Shown one piece after another: positions 1 to 6,772 of a stretch of 25,483 bases of DNA (position 1 is its first letter; each line of letters starts with the position of its first letter). This stretch comes from an uncultured bacterium. Lineage in GTDB: Bacteria > Bacillota_A > Clostridia > Lachnospirales > Lachnospiraceae. A program made the translations under genes and the position numbers. Location: the NCBI GenBank assembly GCA_905215045.1, contig CAJMOO010000024.1:1-25483 (forward strand). Reading direction: 5' to 3'. The notes under the pieces are model-generated. The model was not told where the DNA came from and did not search any database. It worked only from the letters and a program-made list of their open reading frames with translations.

Positions 1-1
1 T

Positions 2-61
2 AGATTTAATAATGAAATTCAGAGCATTCTTAGAGATAAGGATGCTTTTTTTATTGCATAG
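2..61 (+). CDS. Possible 3' end of an upstream gene
   Basis: A frame is open from the window edge for 19 codons and ends in TAG at 59-61. The predicted tail is hydrophilic and ends in DAFFIA. Its stop codon lies inside the hairpin arm at 46-62, much as the mgtE stop lies in its own terminator stem. A second frame (from base 3) is also open for a similar length, so the choice is weak and the segment may be non-coding. No family can be recognised from so few residues. Confidence 0.25.
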   Translation, partial: RFNNEIQSILRDKDAFFIA

Positions 62-94
62 GAAATTTTGATGAAATCCCCTATGCAATAAAAA
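46..94. repeat. Long inverted repeat (hairpin) without a trailing T-run
   Basis: TTTTTATTGCATAGG (48-62) is perfectly complementary to CCTATGCAATAAAAA (80-94), and a short inner stem (65-68 with 74-77) closes the loop. The T-rich part lies on the outer 5' side of both strands rather than after the stem, so this is not a textbook intrinsic terminator. It may still mark the 3' end of the upstream transcript. It is followed by a small GC palindrome, GCCCTCCGGGC, at 95-105. Confidence 0.6.
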
Positions 95-155
95 GCCCTC
101 CGGGCAGGATCACACTGCGGCGGCGGAAAAGATTGTTAAATCATAGTAAAATAGG

Positions 156-184
156 TTGACGATATCAGAAAAATCTGATAATAT
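156..184 (+). promoter_or_regulatory. Promoter of the mgtE leader, with a palindrome in its spacer
   Basis: The -35 box TTGACG (156-161) and -10 box TAATAT (179-184) are 17 bp apart, a near-consensus sigma-A promoter with a start expected near 191. The spacer holds TATCAGA (163-169), four A bases and TCTGATA (174-180), a perfect 7-bp dyad positioned where a bound regulator would block RNA polymerase. The regulator is unknown. Confidence 0.7.
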
Positions 185-249
185 AACCCAGAATGAAAAT
201 AAAGAATGCTGAGAGATATTAGTAAAGATGTGAAAGGAGGTGTATGTTC

Positions 250-345
250 ATGGATAGTTGCGATCGTATAGGACGAAGTTGTATGCGGGGTCAAAAAAGA
301 AAATATAAGATGCGAATGCTGCTCTCTGTGAAGATACATGAATAG
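250..345 (+). CDS. 31-residue basic peptide in the mgtE leader
   Basis: This small ORF has a full ribosome binding site (AAAGGAGG, 233-240) nine bases before the ATG at 250 and lies about 60 nt downstream of a strong promoter. An in-frame ATG at 244 is too close to the GGAGG to be preferred. The peptide starts MDSCDRIGRSCMRG and continues with a strongly basic stretch (QKRKYKMR); it has two cysteines at residues 4 and 11 and ends in HE. It has no clear signal peptide or long hydrophobic segment. It sits 166 nt upstream of mgtE, followed by a terminator-like hairpin, so a leader-peptide role is the simplest reading. An independent small protein cannot be excluded. I do not recognise a family. 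Confidence 0.5.
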   Translation: MDSCDRIGRSCMRGQKRKYKMRMLLSVKIHE

Positions 346-373
346 CAACATTTGTATTATGATATCCTTTTTG

Positions 374-458
374 ATACACCGCGAAACAGAAAGTTCTTTA
401 CATCACAACAGAGTATGTGATCTGCTTTAGGAATTTAAATCTGAAGCGGTGTATTTTT
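374..458 (+). promoter_or_regulatory. Terminator-like/attenuator structure in the mgtE leader
   Basis: ATACACCGC (374-382) pairs perfectly with GCGGTGTAT (446-454), which runs into a T-run ending at 458. The enclosed segment contains an inner stem ATCACA/TGTGAT (402-407 with 416-421). ATACACC (374-380) is also complementary to GGTGTAT at 239-245, which covers part of the small ORF's ribosome binding site and the upstream ATG, so the two pairings exclude each other. The large loop makes this weaker than a simple terminator. An attenuation role is inferred. Confidence 0.5.
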
Positions 459-461
459 GTG

Positions 462-494
462 CCTAAATATTGGTGTTTTGCAACCAGATTTAGG
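462..494 (+). promoter_or_regulatory. Hairpin just upstream of the mgtE ribosome binding site
   Basis: CCTAAAT (462-468) pairs with ATTTAGG (488-494), and TGGT (471-474) pairs with ACCA (483-486). The stem ends about seven bases before the GGAGG at 502-506 used by mgtE. CCTAAA (462-467) could instead pair with TTTAGG at 426-431, inside the preceding attenuator-like element, giving a second set of competing structures. Confidence 0.45.
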
Positions 495-511
495 AAAAGA
501 AGGAGGATATC

Positions 512-1909
512 ATGAAAAATGCAAGAAATCAGCATAGAACAGATTATGCAAAAGAATTGATCAAGATCGTACAGACAACGAAAGATAGAGAAGAATTAAA
601 GAAGAAGATCGCAGCTTATCACGAAAGAGATATTGCAAATGCGATCGTAGAATCAGATAAAACAGTTAGAAAATGTATCTATGACATTTTAGACATTGCA
701 GATATTGCAGAGATTTTTTCTTATATCGAAGAGGAACCAGGAAAATATCTGGAAGAAATGCCAATTGAACAGGCAGCGAAAGTTGTATCAAACATGGATT
801 CAGATGATGCGATGGATCTGTTTGAAGAATTAAATGAAGAAGATAAATACAAATTATTAAAGAGACTGGATAAAGAAGCAAAAGAAGATGTTCAGAAACT
901 GCTGTCTTACGAGGAAGATCAGATCGGTAGTTGTATGACGAATAATTATATCGTAGTAAGAAATGATGTAACGATTCGTGAGGCAATGAGTACACTTGTA
1001 AAGCAGGCAGGAGAACATGATAATATCCAGACACTTTATGTGATAGATGAGAATGGGATTTTTGCAGGAGCGATCGATCTGAAAGATTTGATCATCGCAA
1101 GAGAACATGATAATCTACAGGACATCATAAGCAGTTCTTATCCTTATGTATATGAACATGAAAAAATCAGTGAATGTATGGAAATCTTAACAGATTACGA
1201 AGAAGATTCCATCCCAGTACTGACACAAGATAAGAAAATCGCAGGAATCTTAACATCTTCCGATATTGTAGAATTGGTCGATGACGAGATGGGAGATGAC
1301 TATGCAAAACTTGCTGGTTTAACAGAAGAGGAGGATTTAAATGAACCCACGATAGTTAGTATGAAGAAGAGACTTCCATGGTTGATCGCATTGTTATTCT
1401 TAGGAATGGCAGTATCCTCAGTTGTTGGAATGTTTGAATCTATTGTTGCGGTATTACCAATCGTTATCTGTTTCCAATCCCTGGTACTTGATATGGCGGG
1501 AAATGTTGGAACACAGTCTTTAGCTGTAACAATCCGCGTATTAATGGATGAAAATCTGTCAGGTAAGAAAAAGATTGCTTTGTTATTTAAAGAAATGAAG
1601 ATCGGTTTCTTAAATGGAGCGAGCCTAGCAATCATGGCACTCGTATTTTTAGGGGTGTACATTCATTTATTTAAACATTATGCATGGATTTCTTCATTCC
1701 TGATTTCAGGGTGCGTAGGAATTTCACTGATCGTTGCGATGGTGATCTCAAGCCTTGTAGGAACGATCATTCCAATGTTCTTTCATAAGATCAATATTGA
1801 CCCAGCAGTGGCTTCTGGTCCATTGATCACAACTATCAATGATCTAGTTGCAGTTATCACATATTATGGACTTTCTGGTCTTGTGTTGATTCAGTTATTC
1901 CATATATAA
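512..1909 (+). CDS. mgtE: Magnesium transporter MgtE
   Basis: MgtE is a homodimeric Mg2+ channel/transporter of the inner membrane, gated by its own cytosolic Mg2+-sensing domains. The 465-residue product has the family's usual length and order. An acidic alpha-helical MgtE N domain spans about 25-130, with repeated short motifs such as MDSDDAMDLFEELNEED. Two CBS domains span about 135-260 and contain ACMT-like and VVRND segments. A five-helix C-terminal membrane domain from about 285 carries the family signature around VLDMAGNVGTQSLA, the pore region. The ATG at 512 follows AGGAGG with a five-base spacer. The gene has a long structured leader carrying a small ORF and no recognisable M-box, so Mg2+ control, if present, would use a different element. 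The stop codon lies within the 5' arm of the terminator. Confidence 0.95.
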   Translation: MKNARNQHRTDYAKELIKIVQTTKDREELKKKIAAYHERDIANAIVESDKTVRKCIYDILDIADIAEIFSYIEEEPGKYLEEMPIEQAAKVVSNMDSDDAMDLFEELNEEDKYKLLKRLDKEAKEDVQKLLSYEEDQIGSCMTNNYIVVRNDVTIREAMSTLVKQAGEHDNIQTLYVIDENGIFAGAIDLKDLIIAREHDNLQDIISSSYPYVYEHEKISECMEILTDYEEDSIPVLTQDKKIAGILTSSDIVELVDDEMGDDYAKLAGLTEEEDLNEPTIVSMKKRLPWLIALLFLGMAVSSVVGMFESIVAVLPIVICFQSLVLDMAGNVGTQSLAVTIRVLMDENLSGKKKIALLFKEMKIGFLNGASLAIMALVFLGVYIHLFKHYAWISSFLISGCVGISLIVAMVISSLVGTIIPMFFHKINIDPAVASGPLITTINDLVAVITYYGLSGLVLIQLFHI

Positions 1910-1954
1910 AGAAGAGAGTGGCAAAAGTAAATTCTTGCCACTCTCTTCTTTATA
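1905..1954. terminator. Bidirectional terminator between mgtE and the HD-GYP gene
   Basis: Two perfectly complementary 20-base arms (1905-1924 and 1935-1954) flank a 10-base loop. The core is GAGAGTGGCAA/TTGCCACTCTC, flanked by TTCTTTATA on each strand. It lies between two converging genes and overlaps the mgtE stop codon (1907-1909), so it likely ends both transcripts. Confidence 0.9.
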
Positions 1955-1965
1955 TGTTTGGTGCT

Positions 1966-4329
1966 TTATTTTTCATGAAAGGAGAAGTCGCTTTTTCCAT
2001 TTTGTTTTACGAAATATAGTGCTTTATCAGCTTTTGTATAACATTCGTCAAAAGAATCTCCAATATTGCACATATATAGTCCGGCAGAAATGGATGCAGC
2101 ATGAAGCTCAGGATCTTGTTCCTTTCGAGTATTAAATTTCTTAAAAATAGCAGTTATAACTTCTGTAATACTATTTTGATCAGCATCTGGCATAAATAAT
2201 AGGAATTCATCTCCGCCAAGACGACAGACAAGACATTCACTGGAATATTCTAATAATAGATTACCAAGAAGCTTCAATACACGGTCACCAGCTTTGTGGC
2301 CATAGATATCATTGATGGTTTTTAAATTGTCCATATCCATAAAGACAAGACATCCGCTGTGGTGTTTCATCAACTGCGCAATGGCTTGCTCACCTTTATT
2401 TCTGGTTGGAAGCCCAGTTAAAAAGTCGAGATTTTCTTTGGCTTTTTGTGTACGGATCGTGCTCATGATGTCAGAAATGAATTGACTCATTTCGATTTCA
2501 GCTTCAGGAATCTGAGTATTCTCAGTGATACTTAAATGATCTTCTTTGACATGAATACGGTCTTCCCTTAATAGTTTTAAAAAGATATCAGTGATCTCAG
2601 GATCAAACTGAGTTCCTTTATTATTCTCTAATTCCTGTATGATCTTTTCTGGCGGAAGTTGATTTCGGTAAATTCTTTGGGAACTCATAGCATCATAACT
2701 GTCAGCAACCGCAACAATTCTTGCATGTAGTGGAATCTCTTTCCCTTTTAAACCGTCAGGATAACCATTTCCATCATAACGTTCATGATGATTGCGTACA
2801 ATTTCTTGTACGTGATCGATCAGAGAAATATTCTTTAAGATATTTGCACCAATAGTCGTATGTTCCTTAATAATAGAAAATTCTTCCTCAGAAAGTTTGC
2901 TTGGTTTATTTAAAATGGTATCAGGAATAGCAATTTTGCCGATATCATGAAGATGAGCAGCATTTTTAAGATTACTAAGTTCTTTTTCATTCCATCCAAG
3001 TTCACGCGCGATCAAAACGGAATACTCTGCAACACGATGAGAATGTCCTTTCGTATATTCATCTTTTGCCTCGATCGTGGTGGATAACATCTGCATCAAC
3101 TGCAGAGACATCTCCTCTATATTTTTTTTACGTTTATCGAGTTCTTCCTGCTGCTGGCGTTTGATGATATCACGGATGATATGGATCGTATAGACCACAT
3201 TCATAAACAACAAGATCAAAATAGCAATACCGACAAATACGCCAGAAACAGATACTTTGTAATATACAGAAATTGCTTCAAAGATCACAGCAAGCATCGT
3301 AATAAGCAGTCCAAAGAACAACAGGCAATCACTTCGACTCCGATGATTCCACTGTCCGATCAGGAAAGTAACAATGACAGCAAGGAAAGTAATAATAAGG
3401 ATTGTGTGTGCTGCTGGCATTGTCTCAATATAATCTGCAATACCTGTAAGATGCAGGATCGTACATATGATAAAATTCAATAAAGCAATAAAACAGATTG
3501 ATTGAAAGATCTTTTTATATTTACCTTTCTGAAGATTATTGACATATAAGGAAATCGGCAGAGGACATAACATGATCATAACAAAACATGAAGTTGCAAG
3601 TCCAGATGCATTTGGAACAAGAAGCTGTCGCATTTTTGATTCTCCGATCATCCAGACAGATCCCATAAGCAAACACCATCCAAGATATTCCATATTAAAC
3701 TTGGTTTTGTAAACAATTCCAAGGGCGATACTGAATAAGATTGTGACAATCGATGCAAAAAAGATAAATGATCCGATCACGGTTGTAGAGAAGTTATGAT
3801 TAAAAATATAACTCCAGATCTGCATTTGATCTCCACAGTAAATCGTATTGACAACACCAGAGTAGTTACTCGTATATGTTGTAAGTTCCAGACGAAGTTC
3901 CTTTCCGGCATCTGCAGACGAAGTATTGCAGAATATATAACGGCTGGCAGAGTTTTTGCCAAATCGGTGCAGACTTTTTGCGTTGTATTCCTTTCGAAGT
4001 TTTCCATCAATGTAAAAACGTACATCCTGAAGAGAAGAACGGATCGCGATCACATTCTCGTTATAATCATCTGGAAGTGTAGTAGTAATGATCATCGTCT
4101 GTTTTGCTGGAACTTTATAATGTCCAGGAACAGAAATGTTTTGTTTTGTGCCATCGGATTTCTTCCATGTAAAAGTACCATTGTAGATGATGGAATGTCC
4201 AGATTGGTCAAAAAACTGTTCATCAGGTCCTAAAATCTGAATCCCAATGAACCAGACAAAGATGATCATCATCAAAATATAAAATAGTCTGGAAATATTT
4301 TTATTAGTTTTGTATGGTTTTCTGATCAA
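1966..4329 (-). CDS. Membrane HD-GYP and GGDEF protein (c-di-GMP turnover)
   Basis: The enzyme is predicted both to break down and to make cyclic di-GMP. A single N-terminal helix is followed by an extracytoplasmic beta-rich sensor region of about 150 residues. About seven helices (roughly 180-390) resemble the 7TM-DISM receptor class, then a short coiled coil leads into an HD-GYP domain. That domain has AAHLHDIGK and HHERYDGNGYPDG, so its metal ligands and GYP motif look intact. A C-terminal GGDEF domain has DFLTGL, FMDMDNLK and RLGGDEF, so its active site is intact; the usual upstream RxxD inhibitory site reads SSEC and appears lost. HD-GYP before GGDEF is the less common order. I chose TTG at 4329 (787 aa) because it follows an A/GGAGGGGGG tract; a TTG at 4380 would lie almost at the predicted transcription start. 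The sensed ligand is unknown. Confidence 0.88.
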   Translation of the reverse strand: MIRKPYKTNKNISRLFYILMMIIFVWFIGIQILGPDEQFFDQSGHSIIYNGTFTWKKSDGTKQNISVPGHYKVPAKQTMIITTTLPDDYNENVIAIRSSLQDVRFYIDGKLRKEYNAKSLHRFGKNSASRYIFCNTSSADAGKELRLELTTYTSNYSGVVNTIYCGDQMQIWSYIFNHNFSTTVIGSFIFFASIVTILFSIALGIVYKTKFNMEYLGWCLLMGSVWMIGESKMRQLLVPNASGLATSCFVMIMLCPLPISLYVNNLQKGKYKKIFQSICFIALLNFIICTILHLTGIADYIETMPAAHTILIITFLAVIVTFLIGQWNHRSRSDCLLFFGLLITMLAVIFEAISVYYKVSVSGVFVGIAILILLFMNVVYTIHIIRDIIKRQQQEELDKRKKNIEEMSLQLMQMLSTTIEAKDEYTKGHSHRVAEYSVLIARELGWNEKELSNLKNAAHLHDIGKIAIPDTILNKPSKLSEEEFSIIKEHTTIGANILKNISLIDHVQEIVRNHHERYDGNGYPDGLKGKEIPLHARIVAVADSYDAMSSQRIYRNQLPPEKIIQELENNKGTQFDPEITDIFLKLLREDRIHVKEDHLSITENTQIPEAEIEMSQFISDIMSTIRTQKAKENLDFLTGLPTRNKGEQAIAQLMKHHSGCLVFMDMDNLKTINDIYGHKAGDRVLKLLGNLLLEYSSECLVCRLGGDEFLLFMPDADQNSITEVITAIFKKFNTRKEQDPELHAASISAGLYMCNIGDSFDECYTKADKALYFVKQNGKSDFSFHEK

Positions 4330-4393
4330 AATAGTTTTTTCCCCCCTCCATTTGTTGATCGAATTGTATATCAAAATCAATATAATTAATTTT

Positions 4394-4422
4394 ATTATAC
4401 GGTTTTATGATTCAATTTGCAA
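4394..4422 (-). promoter_or_regulatory. Promoter of the HD-GYP/GGDEF gene
   Basis: On the minus strand, TTGCAA (4422-4417) and TATAAT (4399-4394) are separated by 17 bp. Transcription would start near 4387, which argues against a TTG start at 4380 and supports the start at 4329. The promoter is divergent from, and only about 12 bp away from, the riboswitch promoter. Confidence 0.65.
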
Positions 4423-4434
4423 TTTAAACTATAC

Positions 4435-4463
4435 TTGACAGATCAATATTTTTTTGTTAAAGT
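4435..4463 (+). promoter_or_regulatory. Promoter of the riboswitch and cation exchanger gene
   Basis: A perfect TTGACA (4435-4440) is followed after 17 bp by TAAAGT (4458-4463), placing the start near 4470, just before the aptamer's first stem. Confidence 0.65.
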
Positions 4464-4482
4464 AATCAAACAATCAATATTC

Positions 4483-4593
4483 CATGAGGGAGTAGTTCGC
4501 GTCATACAAAGACGTGATTTGTCAACAGACTCGGTAATGACTCGCAGACATCAAGCAAGTCAGCCTGGCAAATATTAAAGAATGAGACTCATG
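4483..4593 (+). ncRNA. yybP-ykoY-type (manganese) riboswitch aptamer
   Basis: The leader has the elements I associate with the yybP-ykoY class: GGGAGTAG (4488-4495), GTCAACAGACTCGG (4521-4534), CAGACATCAAGC and a closing TGAGAC segment. The closing stem pairs CATGAG (4483-4488) with CTCATG (4588-4593), and an internal hairpin pairs CGTC with GACG (4500-4514). This class binds Mn2+ and often precedes metal exporters. The closing stem uses the same bases as the 5' arm of the terminator that follows, so ligand binding should favour read-through. The class is assigned from memory of the consensus. Confidence 0.8.
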
Positions 4594-4632
4594 TATGTTC
4601 TTATAGTACATCTGGAACATACATGAGTTTTT
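4587..4632 (+). terminator. Riboswitch expression platform (intrinsic terminator)
   Basis: ACTCATGTATGTTC (4587-4600) pairs perfectly with GAACATACATGAGT (4615-4628) and is followed by a T-run to 4632. Its first bases overlap the aptamer's closing stem (4588-4593). The two structures therefore compete, the arrangement of a transcriptional ON switch. Confidence 0.85.
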
Positions 4633-4675
4633 CTTATGTACAAATAAAAAGACAATTTTGAAAGGAGAAAAACAA

Positions 4676-5677
4676 ATGGAGAAATTTATCAACCAATCCC
4701 CATTATTTTTAGTGATCATCTGTCTGATCATAGGATTTGCATTTTTAATGAAAGGAGCAGACTATTTTGTAGAAGGAAGTTCGAGTGTCGCCAAACGTTT
4801 AAAAGTTCCTTCTATTATCATTGGATTGACGATCGTAGCCATGGGAACATCACTTCCAGAAACTGCAGTCAGTGTAACAGCGTCTATTGCCAATAATAAT
4901 GCTCTGGCGATCAGTAATGTAGTTGGTTCTAATATCTTTAATATGATGTTTGTGATCGGAGTCTGTTCAATTTTAGCAACGATCGGTGTAAAAAGAGAAA
5001 CAATTATAAGAGATATTCCATTATCTCTTGTATGTGCGACATTACTTCTCATATTTGGTTATCTTGCATTCGGAGATAGATCACATATGATCCTTGGACG
5101 TTTTGATGGAATCATTTTCCTTATTATATTTGCCGTATATGTTCTTATGATGGTTTTTCAGGCAATGCGTGCCAGAAATAATCAGGAAGTCGTACAACTT
5201 GAAACAATGGAAAATGAAGAATTGATGATCATGTCTTATCCAAAGAGTCTGTTATGTATCGTTGGAGGTGCAGCAGCCATTGCATTTGGTGGAGATCTTA
5301 CAGTTGATGCCGCAAGCAGGATTGCCATAGATTTTGGAATGAGCCAGAATCTTGTAGGATTAACGATTGTTTCGATTGGAACGTCTCTTCCAGAACTGGT
5401 CACATCCATCGTAGCCGCAAGAAAAAATGAAGTTGATATGGCGGTCGGAAATGCGATCGGTTCTAATATCTTTAACATCCTTATGGTACTTGGAATCGCA
5501 TCTGCGATCAGTCCATTACAGCTAATTGGTGAAAATGTGATCGACATCATAGTTTTAGTCGTATTTTCAGTTGTAGTATGGATCTTTGGAGCAACGAAAA
5601 AAAAGATTTCAAGAACCGAAGGAATTGCAATGATCTGCATGTATCTTTGCTATAGTGTGTATATTATTATGCGGTAG
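4676..5677 (+). CDS. CaCA-family sodium/calcium-type cation exchanger
   Basis: This 333-residue membrane protein belongs to the Ca2+:cation antiporter family (YrbG-like), which exports divalent cations in exchange for Na+ or H+. It shows the two inverted alpha repeats. The first is at about 46-92, with GTSLPETAVS and NVVGSNIFNM. The second is at about 225-268, with GTSLPELVTS and NAIGSNIFNIL. These form the ion site, and about ten helices and a central cytoplasmic loop near 155-185 complete the usual fold. The ATG at 4676 follows AAAGGAG; an upstream in-frame TTG at 4658 overlaps that site and is unlikely. The upstream Mn2+-type riboswitch suggests Mn2+ export as a physiological role, but the substrate cannot be read from the sequence. 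Confidence 0.9.
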   Translation: MEKFINQSPLFLVIICLIIGFAFLMKGADYFVEGSSSVAKRLKVPSIIIGLTIVAMGTSLPETAVSVTASIANNNALAISNVVGSNIFNMMFVIGVCSILATIGVKRETIIRDIPLSLVCATLLLIFGYLAFGDRSHMILGRFDGIIFLIIFAVYVLMMVFQAMRARNNQEVVQLETMENEELMIMSYPKSLLCIVGGAAAIAFGGDLTVDAASRIAIDFGMSQNLVGLTIVSIGTSLPELVTSIVAARKNEVDMAVGNAIGSNIFNILMVLGIASAISPLQLIGENVIDIIVLVVFSVVVWIFGATKKKISRTEGIAMICMYLCYSVYIIMR

Positions 5678-5686
5678 GCGTGATCA

Positions 5687-5715
5687 TTGACATTACACTG
5701 TCACAATTATAAAAT
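5687..5715 (+). promoter_or_regulatory. Promoter of the oxidoreductase-to-clpX operon
   Basis: TTGACA (5687-5692) and TAAAAT (5710-5715) are separated by 17 bp, about 27 bp before the next ATG. The promoter starts only ten bases after the exchanger stop codon, and I see no terminator there, so some read-through is possible. Confidence 0.65.
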
Positions 5716-5741
5716 ATAAGATATATGATGGAGGAGAATCA

Positions 5742-6731
5742 ATGATCAGATTAGCAACGATAGGAACCAATTTTATTACAGATTGGCTGATGGAAGGGAT
5801 TTTAGAATTAGATGAAATCCAATTAACAGCTGTATATTCAAGAAATTTAGAAAAAGGAAAGCAGTTTGCAGCAAAATATAATGTAGAAAAAGTATATGAT
5901 AACTATGAAGAGATGGCACAAGATCCAGAGATTGACGCTGTTTACGTAGCAAGTCCAACTTATATGCATTATGCACATTCGATCACAATGATCAATTACG
6001 GAAAGCATGTGCTTTGTGAGAAACCTGTCTGTTCCAACCGTGAGGAATTAGATATCCTGATCAAAGCAGCCAAAGAACAAGGAGTTGTATTTATGGAAGC
6101 CATGAAGAATGTACATTCTCCAGGATTCCATGCGATGATGGACAATCTTCATAAGATTGGAACAGTGAGAAGAGCAACGATTCAGTATTGTCAGTATTCT
6201 TCAAGATATGACAAATTTAAAAAAGGGATCATTGAAAACGCATTTAATCCAAAATTATCGAATGGAGCACTGATGGATATTGGATCTTACTGTATCCATT
6301 TCCTTGCAAGTGTATTTGGGAAACCAGAAAAGATTCTCGCAGACAGTTTGTTCCTTGAAAATGGAGTGGATGGTGCAGGAAGTGTGATCGCATCGTATGG
6401 CGATAAACAGGCAGAGATCATATATTCCAAGATTACAGATTCCAAACTGCCAACACAGATTCAGGGTGAAAATGGATGTATGATCATTGAACAATGTCCG
6501 ATCATCAAGAAGATCACGATCTACTATAGAAATGGAGAAACAGAAGAATTACAATTTGACAAAAGAGATAATCCGATGATCTATGAAACAAAAGATTTTA
6601 TCAGATTGATCAAAGAACATAAAGTGGATCATCAATTTTTAAGAGCATCCGAGATCGAGATGGATATCACGGATGAAGTGCGAAGACAGACAGGAATTGT
6701 ATTTCCGGCAGATAAGATCCGGGAACAGTGA
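5742..6731 (+). CDS. Gfo/Idh/MocA-family oxidoreductase
   Basis: This is a predicted cytoplasmic NAD(P)-dependent dehydrogenase of the glucose-fructose oxidoreductase/inositol dehydrogenase family, 329 residues long as usual. The N-terminal Rossmann fold starts with IRLATIGTNFI. The signature EKPV at about 93-96 (within GKHVLCEKPVCSN) contributes the conserved lysine, and the C-terminal half is the alpha/beta substrate domain. The family acts on sugars, inositols or related polyols; nothing here fixes the substrate, and no sugar-transport genes are adjacent. The ATG follows TGGAGGAG with a five-base gap. It is the first gene of an apparent four-gene operon. Confidence 0.92.
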   Translation: MIRLATIGTNFITDWLMEGILELDEIQLTAVYSRNLEKGKQFAAKYNVEKVYDNYEEMAQDPEIDAVYVASPTYMHYAHSITMINYGKHVLCEKPVCSNREELDILIKAAKEQGVVFMEAMKNVHSPGFHAMMDNLHKIGTVRRATIQYCQYSSRYDKFKKGIIENAFNPKLSNGALMDIGSYCIHFLASVFGKPEKILADSLFLENGVDGAGSVIASYGDKQAEIIYSKITDSKLPTQIQGENGCMIIEQCPIIKKITIYYRNGETEELQFDKRDNPMIYETKDFIRLIKEHKVDHQFLRASEIEMDITDEVRRQTGIVFPADKIREQ

Positions 6732-6772
6732 TCGCAAGTGAACAATCTCTTAAAACAGAAAGGAAAGCAAAC

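Noticed and set aside
136..351. Minus-strand 71-codon ORF opposite the mgtE leader
   Set aside because: No ribosome site, low-complexity Ser/Thr/Tyr-rich product, and it overlaps the better supported plus-strand small ORF and promoter.
191..511. M-box magnesium riboswitch upstream of mgtE
   Set aside because: Expected for mgtE, but I cannot find the conserved M-box core; the visible structures are different.
3796..4233. Plus-strand 145-codon ORF inside the HD-GYP/GGDEF gene
   Set aside because: Antisense shadow of a well supported gene, with no family motif.
4327..4380. Longer start (TTG 4380) for the HD-GYP/GGDEF protein
   Set aside because: It lacks a ribosome site and would lie about seven bases from the predicted transcription start; the G-rich site before 4329 fits better.
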